This document shows positions 48,001-60,000 of a DNA stretch of 64,000 nucleotides, piece by piece. Every line of letters starts with the position of its first letter. The stretch's first letter is position 1. The notes under the pieces are model-generated. The model did not search any database, had not been told where the DNA came from, and worked only from the letters and a program-made list of their open reading frames with translations. A program made the position numbers and the translations under genes. Origin of the DNA: Pisaster brevispinus (lineage: Eukaryota > Echinodermata > Asteroidea > Forcipulatida > Asteriidae); assembly GCA_023634235.1 (NCBI GenBank), contig JAMKCF010000015.1, positions 10,326,087 through 10,390,086 on the forward strand, written 5' to 3'.

Positions 48001-51000
48001 GAGGTGTTTGAACATAGGGTATCTGAGCATAGGTTGAGCAGTCAGAACATAGGGGTGTTGGAACATAGGGTATCTGAACATAGGTTGAGCAGTCAGAACA
48101 TAGAGGTGTTGGAACATAGGGGTGTTGGAACATAGGTTGAGCAGTCAGAACATAGAGGTGTTGGAACATAGGGTATCTGAACATAGGTTTTTAAAACATT
48201 TGTTTTACCTAAATTGTTGATACTTTATTTTTCCAATTGACAAACTGTTTAAATTGAGTTCTGTTCTGTTTTATTGGAACTGTTCTGGAGTTTATGATGA
48301 GCAGTTTCTTGATCTTGCTTTCATGACATTGATCCCATTCTGACATTAAACATAATCTATTGCATTAGAAACACACATTATTATGACAATTTAAGTGAAA
48401 ATGTCATTTGTAAACCATCTAATATGTTTTAAATTCAGGTATTGTTTACACAACTAAGATATAGTGACAGACAGTCCCTTCCTCCTGATGCATTGCGGAG
48501 GGCACTTGCAGTAGCCTTCAAAGATGAACTGCGCTTTCAGCTTGGATGTATGGATGATGCTGCAGAATGTTTTGTAAGACAAACTTAAAATGATTCAGTC
48601 ATTACATATGGTTAAACATGCTGAACTAATCATGCGCAGAGAGCACAGTGTAACTAAGTAATGCATTAACTAACAAAGACTGAGCAGCCAGTGGACATAA
48701 ACAATCAGTACTGGTTGGCTGAGTATTGATTAAGTCAGTAGAATTTATTCAATTCACTATTATTCCTGATGTATGACGGAATTAATCTTTTTAATACCGA
48801 ATTCAATCTCTTTGAACAGTTTAGTTTGATTAAATTTATAACTTATTGGATTGTAAGGGTTTTTTTCAAGGTTAAGTGGAATGAAATTTTGGCCGTTTGT
48901 TACCATGATTTATTGAGATATTGCTAACATCGATTATTTAGCATTCATTTGATGCATCATAATGAGCAGTCATTAGATCAGTGTAGAGGATTATTTATAA
49001 TCATTGATGCATGTTGTTAGTTCAAGGCATTCTGACTCAGTTTGCTATGCATTGATTGATTCACAATCTCACCATTGTGTCAAATTGTCTAATATGTTTA
49101 ATATGTTTCTTGACTTTTAGGAAAACATCTTGACACGCATCCATTTCCATCTTGCACATGATACCAAAGAGGAATTGTGTGATGCTAAACATTGCATCCC
49201 CCATCGCAAGTTTGCCATGACTCTCATTGAACATGTAAGTAAACATAATTTTCTTTCCAGAATTATTATCAAAAAGAGCATTAAGAATGAACACGTGAGA
49301 CCAAAGCTAACAATGTAAATAAAATGTGTATTGATTGCAGAGTGTCTGCTCATGTGGAGCTACTTCAGAGCCATTTCCATTTACACAGATGGTTCATTAT
49401 GTATCATGTACTGCATTATGGTAAGCCTTTATCAATCGGTTTATAAAGGATAATATGGGGCTAAAGTTGGAAATGTAGAGGCTTAGCCATTTTAGGTCAT
49501 AGTTGAAACTTTTATTATCAACTTATAGTAATTTATTATTATGGATTTGTATGATATTTACATGAGGAAAGGATATACATGAAGGTTTCAGTTTTGTAAC
49601 GCTACATGTACTTTGAATAAATAAATAAATGATATCATGATGCTAATGAGTGATTTAAAGGTGGACATGATAAATTGAGAAGGTGATTTGAGATTCAAAC
49701 ACAATGGACCCTGATATTCTGACTATTATGTTACTCTTGAACTCATTGCTTGCATATTGTTATTTTATTTTAGTGCTGAAGCCAAGAAGATCAAGCAGAA
49801 ATACAAATGGAATAACTCAGTCTGTTTTGGACAAGTGTTGAGGAATGCTGGTGCAATAGGAGATATAAGAGCTTGTCCAGTAAGGCACATTACATACATA
49901 ATTATGTATAGATTTTGGAAGAGGAAAAATACTTTAAAACCTCAAAGACTGACATTGACATATAAACAGTAGGACTTTTCCCAAGGGGTTTGGGGATGCA
50001 AGGTGAATGTGTTGCCAAATACGGTTTTAAAGGAACATTTCGCCCTCAAAATTTTCAGTTAAAAACTTAGAATTGTTGTTATACGCATTGTGTGAATCTA
50101 TTGAATAATTATGTCATCAAAGAGATAGAGCCAATGATATTCCGCAATTGTGGAAATGGACGGAATTTTCAGAATCTATCAGCCTCTTGAAACGGAAAAG
50201 GTATTTGAATCGGAAGGTAAATAATTTCTGAAAGTAATTGACAAAAGGGTTCATTTTTTTGGTGATTAAACCCTAAGCCAGTAAAAGTGAAATAATGACC
50301 AAACAGGCAAAACAAAGCTTTCTTTTTTTAATTAAAAAACAATTACAAATCAGAGCAAAAAAGTTACGAGATTGTTACCATATGACGTGACTGAACAGAC
50401 CTGGCCTGTGCCATTGTCTTTCAGTCAGCAGACGTGAACAAAATATCATCACATTCACGGCAGGCTGTCAGAGTTGCTTTTGCTCCATTTGCGGTTTTGT
50501 TTCCTCTTTTTAATATACATTTGTACCTTAACTATCCACATTTTGTCGCCAAGCAAAAAACAATAGCAGAGGATCTTGATTATTTCAGGAGAACTGTACG
50601 ATAGCGTGATGTGCCATTTACGCCTGAATGTTACATATTTCTAACATGTTTGGGTTGCATCAATCAGTACAGTACATGTGTTACAAAATTGCCAACTCCA
50701 AAAAACTGGATCAACCATTGATTGAACTCTGATTTTTTCATGGTAATTTTTTCCCGCTCAGTGGTTGAAAAAGCAATTCAAAACAAATTTTGGAGGAAAC
50801 TTCAATTTAAATTAACATGCTTCAATAGCCCCTGTACAGCTGTAGTTGTGCGTTGGCAATCCAGGCGCCCTATCTTTTTAGAAAGAGCAACAACTCCCTA
50901 ATAAAAGGGAGTAATATGATCTAAACTGACTGCCAGTTTGGGTTTCACCATTTCCGCTTAACCGATGATCTGCTTTTCCTAATTATGGTCATTTTAGTAG

Positions 51001-54000
51001 GGCCTTGGATTGCAGGGGTGAGGCTTGTGTTGTAGCATTGGACATCTCCAAGGCCTTTGACAAAGTATGGCATATTGGTCTTCAATGCGCTATAGCCCCA
51101 CGGATACACTGTCTGAGCCACCGTCCATTACGGTTTTGTGAGATGGAGATACCATCACTATTATTAATTTGTAACCACCATGTAACCACCATTGAATATA
51201 CATGTAAAATGTACATCCACTTTTGTTAGTTACTCAAGGATAATTGCAAAAAATCAAGAGCTTAGTTTGGTTCAGTAATGAACATCTTACAACTGGGAGT
51301 AAAAGTAGCCGTCATGATTTTGTGACTTTTTGTGGCTCATATGTCAAGTGGCCCCGTTTTTCTAAATGTAACCCAAGTTAAAAAACAAAGTTCTAAAATA
51401 GTTCTAAAATAACCCCAAGTTTGGGGGTTATTTTAGTGGGTGTTCATATTTTAATTTTGGAAGTCTTCTTTGGAATACTTTTCTAGTCATGTTTGAGTCA
51501 TCATTAACGCCCAGAAATTGCTCAACGAGGGCAAAGTGTTCCTTTAATATGACCTACAATTTGTCATAAAGAGTGGCTAAAACCTCTCATAATGAGTGGC
51601 TAAAACCTCTCATAAAGAGTGGCTAAAACCTGTCATAAAGAGTGGCTAAAACCTCTCATAATGAGTGGCTAAAACCTCTCATAATGAGTGGCTAAAACCT
51701 GTCATAATGAGTGGCTAAAACCTCTCATAATGAGTGGCTAAAACCTGTCATAAAGACATGTCATAAAGGGTTCCAGGTAGTTGTTTTTGTTCTTGACTTG
51801 CTCTGAGCTCCTAATTGTTTCATTTTGAGAATTGCGTGAAGATGAGGAGGCTTTAATGTGGCATACATGACACTTCTCTGTGATTGTCCTGTGTAACAAA
51901 GTGTTAAGGAAAGAATGCCATTCTAAAGTAATGAACAATGAGAGGGAATAGGGGTAGTAGGCTTAAGTGCTCAGGAAAATGTTTGAACTACAAGCTTTCT
52001 ATCCAATTCATAGATTTTTTTGAACAAATTGACAAATTGATTTATATTGGTTGTCTTGTTTTAACAGAGTGAATGTGGCAAGAAAATCAACATAAGAAGA
52101 GTTCTAATGAACAGTCCTGATGTTGGTGAGTTATAAACCTACAAGCTCGTCAAGGAATGATCAATAACCAGATTAGTTTAGCAAACTTGTACAATTTGTG
52201 TTTATGGTAAATCTTACCTGTAAATCTTAGCTTTTTCCCCCTTAAAAACAGAGTTGCAAGAAAGGGATTTACTTGCCTACAATGCTCCGTCAAGATAATG
52301 GTAATTTATGTTAAAGGGGAATGTCTCTGATGATCATCATGGTGTGTTTTGTTTCTCTTTTAGTTGCCATTGGTTTGGTTTGGGATAGTGACCGTCCTGA
52401 GAAGGAACATATAGTTGATGTAATTCAGTGCCTTGGTACTTCACTTAGAATGCCTGATGTAAGTCAGATTTTGTCAAACTCTGCTATATTCAAGTTTCTG
52501 TATTCCTGCATTACATCCTTTTTTCAATGAAATTAAGACTTAATCAACAACAAAAGTACTTGAGTGAATGAAGTCCAAGTTCAACACACTAACCGTTTTT
52601 TTATTTTAATGTTGAATTCTATGAAAATTGGCTTTCTCCCGAAGAAGATAAGAGTATACTGATCAAAATGTCAAGTTATTACACACCAGTTCTCTTCAGA
52701 AAACTGTTGCGTTGGGTACAATTACTGCTACAGGTATAGTACCTTGGTAGCCATGCGTCTAGTTTAAAAAGGTATTACTGGGTGTCTAAATGGAAATTGA
52801 TTTACCTTGATCCCCATTCTCTTTTCAAACCCATTTTTTTCCAAATCCATTTCAAGGTTGTTGTTTTTTGTTGCTGGGATTTCATTCACTAGTCTGGGTA
52901 ATGAACTGCCCTCTTCTATCAACACTTGACCCACCCACAAAAAGGACAATACCTGATACTTGCTGATATTTCAGATCTTTACTGCAGTGCAAGGGATGCA
53001 TTTTTAGGCTATCTATAACCCTTGCTCTATGCTATAACAAACAAATCTCCAATTTGGACATCATTTGTTCCCTTTTTTGGTTTTCTAACCCCTAATTATT
53101 ATGAATGATTCCTAGCCCTAGTAGGATGCCAGTCTCCATTGTACTGCTACTGGCGCCCTGGGTAAAAAGCTTCTGTAAACTGCAAATAAAGTTTCAACTA
53201 ATGTTTTTAACTGATTTAAGAAGCTGATAATTCACTCATAAGCCTATTGTTCATGTCCTGGACTACAATATTATTGTCAATAATATTTCAGAAAATATAT
53301 TACAGATTGGCATTTCCGTTGTAAATTTCTTGTGGTGATTGAAGTGTGTGCTTGTGCAAAATGCCTAGCATCTCCGATCGGCTTTCATGTCAACTGAAGC
53401 AAAACATTTAATGAATCAAAACATTGTTTTGTTATATAAAGTAAAGGTGTCAATACTGTACTTGGTGATATTACTCAAATTGTTGTAACTAAAGCCCCGG
53501 TCACAACCCACCGTGCATGTTTTTAGTCCGTACGTTTTTTGGGGAGGCCATGGCACTCGCACGCCACGCCTGGCCGTGAGCGGTTGCGTGCATTGTACTT
53601 TGCGCACGTGGTAAGTGCGTTGTACGAGCTTACAATGTGCTTACAACGTACGATCTCCGTGCGATTGCCATGTTATCGTACGGAGGCCGAACTTACACGT
53701 GCTGCTCACGTACGGTGTCCTTACTCGCATGTTGTAAGTGCGTGCAAGTGCGATGAACGTGAGTTTTTCCGCCCGATGTCGGGGGGGGGGGAGGTATATA
53801 TAGGATGACCTTCCGAGGTTCTCCGGAAGTATATAAATATAGTATATATAATATATAATCGTAAACGTGGGTGTGATCCCTGGCTACACGGCAGTTAACG
53901 GTTGAATGGCTTCTGACTGGCACCCCGAACAAAGATATTGACTAATAGGGGGACCGCCAACATAGGGCTGGATAGCTCAGTTGGTAGAGCGCCGGTACGT

Positions 54001-57000
54001 TAATCCAGAGGTCGTTGGTTCAAGTCCCGCTCCAGTCAATTTTTCTTTGTTCAAACCCAAACTATTTAAATAAAATTTCCCAGTCAGTTTCCCTTGTGGT
54101 TTATTACTTGATATTTAATATTAAAAAGTCTCATCCCCTTAAGGTGATCCCGTGGCTGCTGCTTCCCAGGTTGAATCGTAAACATGGGTGTGATCCCTGG
54201 CTACACGGCAGTTAACGGTTGTATGGCTTCTGACTGGCACCCCAAACAAAGATATTGACTAATAGGGAGACCGCCAACATAGGGCTGGATAGCTCAGTTG
54301 GTAGAGCGCCGGTACGTTAATCCAGAGGTCGTTGGTTCAAGTCCCGCTCCATTCAATTTTTCTTTGTTCAAACCCAAACTAATCATAATTATATATATAT
54401 ATATACATAATTAGTAGGGGAGATGGCCTTGGCTTTCGATCCAATCCGATCCAATCCGGACCTTCGTCAGAGGCATAAACAAGAACAAACACAAACATAT
54501 CCATTTATAGCAAAAAGAGGAGCAAAGGATTAAGGGAGAGTAGCCAGAAAATATTAATGCTATTAATGTACATAGGAAATACTGTTTGGTTTTAAAGTAA
54601 AATACAAACCTGTTGTGCAGGACTGCTGTGACTTTACTTTTGTTCTGCCTCCCTGAATGGGATGAACAGCATCAAAAAGGGTTTGGACACAGAATTGTTA
54701 GATGTCTTGGGTTCAGCCACACACCTGGCGTTTTTTTTGCCAAACACCTACATGTATTATTTTTGTGTGTTTTTTAGGTGTTCGTGCAATGTGTGCACGA
54801 ACACCTCTTGATATTGTTCTGTTTTTGTTTTTTTCTTCTCCATCTTCTTCCTTCCGTTCAACTCTTATCTACAGCATAACTCAAGATTGAAACTGAATTG
54901 AACCTTGAAACTCATCGGTCAATTAAACCTCAATATTAAGACGGTACAAATTTTATAACGTCATGATGACGTCATCAGGTGTCGAATTACAAGGTTTTCA
55001 AAGTTGAAAATTTACCATTTTCTATTCGCTGTATCTTCGTGAATTTCAAAAGTATGATGTTCAAAGTTTGGTATCTGATAGATCAATACTTGGGCAACTT
55101 TTGAAAAGTTAACGCCAAAATCGTATGACCTTTACTTCCGGGTTGTCACCTTGGGTCGAAGTTTGCCTTTGATTTTTTTCCTTCAAAAAGTCATGTTTTT
55201 TTCTTTTCTACAGCATAACTCAAGATTCAAATTGAACTGAAGGTTGAAACTCATCAGACAGATGAACCTCAATATCAAGACGACACAAACTTGATGATGT
55301 CATGATGACGTCATCGAGTATTGAATTACATTAAATCAAAGTTTAATATTTGTAAAAAATCATAACTCATGAACCACACGTTGGAATTTTACAATCTACA
55401 CATCATCGGATAGGTCGCGAAAAGTTCAACAAACGCTGCACACAACGTGACCCCATTTGACCTTGACTTCCGGTTCAAACCGGAAGTTGAAAATTTGAAA
55501 AAATCATATCTCATAAACTACGTAATATTTTAACATAAATTTTGCAGTAGGTTACAGATGAGTTATTCTGCCGAAACTTTTGCACACAAATAATAACATT
55601 TCAATTTTTGCATCTGGTCCAAACCGGGCGTCAAAGCGCACGTGTTTGTTGACTTTCATTGTATGACAACGCATGATAGTGTAGGCCAACACAAACGTAC
55701 GCCGACACTGTACACAGCCACGCACGTGTACAATGCACGTGTAGTTAAGTTGACCTGTACTACATGTGCGAATACATGTAGCGTTGTTCGCTATTACATT
55801 GTACATGTACATTGCAAACCCAATTAATGATAGTCCGTGTAATATTTGAAAAATTCATATCTCTTTAACCACGCATTGGATTTCCACAATCCATACGTCT
55901 TCTGAACGGTCTTGATAAACTAAACACGCACTACACAAATTGTGATCCATTTGACCTTAACTTCCGGTTCAAACCGGAAGTTGAAATTTCATGTTTAAAA
56001 AAATCATAACTTCTGAACCAAACCTTGGATTTTTACAATCTATGCATCATTTGGGAGGTAGGTAACAAGTGAAGAAACTATACACAAAATGTTATGCCAT
56101 TTGACCTTGACTTCCGGTTCCGCTTCCGTTCAAGTAAACGTCATCAGAAAGAGTTCCTAAGACTTAACAAATGTTACACAGTGTGATCTCATTTAACACT
56201 GACTTCCGGTTCCACCGGAAGTTAAAAATTAATGTTTCAAAAAATCTTAACTTCTAAAGTACACATTATTTTTTTTTAACAATCTTTACATCATTGGGAA
56301 AGTATTTATCAACTTAAGCAATGACACACAGAATGCGACCCAATTTGTCCTTGACTTCCGGTTCAAACCGGATGATCAAATTAAATATTTGAAATAATCA
56401 TAACTCCTGAACCACACATTGGATTTTTATTAACTACATAGCATTACAAAGGGCTCCTAGGACTTACCTAGCGCTACACAGCATGACCTCATTTGACCTA
56501 ACTTTTGGTTCAAACCGGAAGTTGAAGATTTATATTGGAACAAAATCTTACTCTTGAACCACAAATCGGGTTGATAAAATGAAATATCATAATTTGATGA
56601 CATCGGTCACGAACACCTTGTTTTTGTAGTAAACAAAAACTGAATGTCTAGTTTCTTCTTTCTGTCCACTTTTCTCCGGGCAAAAACCTTAATTGAAATT
56701 GAAATGAACCTTGAAACTCAACAGACTTTTGAACCTTAACATGAAGATGGCACAAAAACATTGACGTCATGATTACGCCATCAGAGACACCTTCAAAACT
56801 GAATAAAAGTTGTATTGACATTATCCCAATTTGACCTTGCCTTCCATTCCAAACCGAAATTGTAGTGAAAATGTACTGAAAAGCCTTAGTTCATGTAGTT
56901 ACAGCTGTGCAGTCAATGTAAAAGGGAATTCAGACATGACTCATGTATATGAATTGACATGTAATCCTTGGCTTGTTCACATTTACATGTAACAAAAGTG

Positions 57001-60000
57001 ACTTCACATTTGACGGTACCCAATGTTGAGATGTTTAAAATTGTGTTATTTTTCAAATTCAAAAGCTTTTCACAATGTGTGGCTGAACATGCAAAAAACT
57101 GCTATAATAATAACTAGTTCTTATATAGCGCATTTCACAATAACGTCTCAATGCGCTTTACATTAGTGCCCTGGTCATTGGGCCAATAACATTCCTGTAA
57201 TCTTTCTCAGCTCCCTGGGGAGTATACAGCCCGGGCTGCCGTGGCGCTCCGAAGGCTTTTTCAAACACAATATCAACCTCTACCCTCGCAGGTACCCATT
57301 TATACCCCTATTGTTCTCGGTTTCTCATCTTTTGTGTGTGTGTATAACTTGCACTCGATACTTCCGACATCAACATTTCTCTGAAAATTAGTGAAGCCAA
57401 AGCTGACAACTCTTGGAAGAGAAAGCAAAAGCCGATCAAAAAGGGAAATATAATGTACAGTGTATGAGGGTGAAAAAAACCAACCAAAAACCCAAGCGAA
57501 CTGCGTGTGTGAGAAAGCTTTACATGCAAAACAGATTAAGCATTTATCAATGTATCAGGAAAAATTAGGATTACCAGTTACGCTTAAGTGGGTACTTGTT
57601 ACTGCCGTAGTTATTGAGGAACCAGCAACTGGACCAGTAGAATAAGCCTGACGGGTTTTGCTCACAAGCTTTAGTTTGCACAATGTTAAGCTTAGGTGCA
57701 TTACTGCAAGGTGCAAATTTGGTTTATGCTTGAAAAGACAAAGATTTGATCTTTTTAATGAGGGTGAAATAACATAGGGTTGCTATTTAGTAATTATTTT
57801 AAAGAGGAGGGGAATAATCTAAAATACCAATAATGCTTGTATATTAATTATTTTTTTATTTTTTTATTGCAGTAGTTTAATTGAAATAACATACATGTAC
57901 ATGTACATAAGATATTTATAAAAACTCTTAAAAACAAGTTATTCATATTGGGAGTAATCATTTATTTAACATTACATTGAGCAATTTAGTATCAAGCATC
58001 TGTTTAGTTCACATAAAGAAGACTTTGAATTCAGTATCCAGACTTCCAATGCTTGACCTGCATGACCTGTCGCATAAGGTCAACTACATTTGTACATGTA
58101 CTTGTAGGCGTGTGATTTCTCAAGAACTCCTTGATTCTTCAAATTTCATTAAAGAAGTATTTAAAGCAATCACTGAAGGAAGAAAGAAATAGTCCAAGTT
58201 ATGCTAAAAACTAGTTTTATATTTTTGGTGTTGCATAAAGTTTGTAAACCTCTTCAATTGTAACATCTAGGAGGTTGTGGGTCTAGAGCAGATATGAGCA
58301 CCAGACTCGAGCTCTGGTGTTTCTGATCAGCAGAGTGTGGGTTCCAGTCCTGGTCTTAACACTTGTGTCCTTAAGCAAGACACTTAACCATTACTACTGC
58401 ATTCTTTGGATAGGACGTAAAGCCGTAGATCCCGTGTGTTATGTAATGCATGTAAAAGAACCCAGTGCACTTATCAAAAAATAGAAGGGGTTCGCCCCGG
58501 TGTTCCTGGTTTGATTGCCTGCATATTGCGCAACAGCACCTTGTAAACATGGTGCTAGGTGAAGGAGTAGGTCTCATACTTTAGAAACATAGCGCCTTGA
58601 GCATCACTGAGTGAGGGATATGAGCGCTATATAAGAAGCCACTACATTTATTATTAGAGATTAAGGGGGAACACAGGCCTGCAAGCCATTTTTTCTGGAA
58701 TTTTCAGATTTGTCAAATTAAAGCCCTGAACTTGTTTAAATCAGTTTTATATTTTGATTTTTCAGTTGTTTAATTCTGTTGTTGATGACAGTGCTAAACA
58801 AGCTGTTCTGCACTTAGTTGGTGTTGTGACATATTATGGAAAGCACTACTCAACATTCTTCTACAACACAGCTCGCAGACTATGGGTTTACTTTGATGAT
58901 GCTACAGTCAAACAGGTAAGAACAATCAATGACATTAATTCACAGCTACATTTAGCAGATACACAAATCCAAATTGCCAGTATGCAAAACTATAGGTTAC
59001 AAAGAAATATTCTTTTATGCAATTTTAGCTAGCCTTGACCCTGATTTGTAGCAAATTTTTTATAAGAGTATTTTAGAGCTGTATTACAATGTATGTCCCA
59101 TGATTGGTTAATTACCCAGGAAGTGACTGACCACATGACAATACCCAAGACTGTCTCGCCCCTGTGAACCATAGTGAGTTATGTTGTTAGGATCATGACA
59201 ACATGCAAGACTGTCTTGTCCTTGTGAACCATAGTGAATTCTGATGTACAAGTATGCACTGCTGTCTGATATAAATAAAGGGCTCATTCAAAGGGAAGAA
59301 GAAATGCTGTTCTTGTTTGTCTCAACTGTGAAAATGTTGTTTGAGAACTGTCCTTTTGATTCCTCAATCCTTTTTTTTTTTTTTTATATCTTCTTATCCT
59401 GCAAGGTTGGGCCAAATTGGAGAGATGTCGTGAACCGATGCAAAAGGGGGCATTCTCAACCATTGCTTCTGTTGTTTGCAAATCCTAATGGTACTCCAGT
59501 ATCAACAGAAACAGCTCCTAAAGAATCAACATTATTACCTGGCTACACAGATACAAAGAGTCCAGCAGGTACATGTATATATTCATGTACATTGTGTCAT
59601 GAAACACACTGTAGTTAAAGCTACAAGAAATAAACAGATCAACAGTTAATATTTTACATTCTGAAAAATCTGTATAAGATCAGTGTTGTACTTGCAGAGA
59701 TGTTGCATTGTTTCCACTGTTGTTGATTGCACCTCATTTTGTTGAACTGTTAGAGACACTTTGCACAACACATACATTTTTGACTAAAGCCTGGTTCATA
59801 CTTCCTGTGAATGCAAATGCAAAAGAAATTTTGACGTCACAAGTTCACAACAAACAATTTCGAGATGTGCTCAACTCCTGCGAACCATTCACAGCGAAAA
59901 CAGAGCTGTGACGTCAAAATTTGCTTTAGCACTGGCAGGAAGTATGAACCGGGCTTAAGTCTCCTTAAATTCAGAATTGACATTTTGGTGTGTTTTGCAT

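Noticed and set aside
47382..48184. ORFs with repeated Met-Phe-Arg-Tyr-Pro and Glu-His-Arg-Val peptides
   Set aside because: Frames of the 51-bp minisatellite on both strands.
53966..54354. Two tRNA-Asn genes
   Set aside because: Position 33 is C, the anticodon stem is mismatched, and the domains sit in SINE bodies repeated elsewhere.
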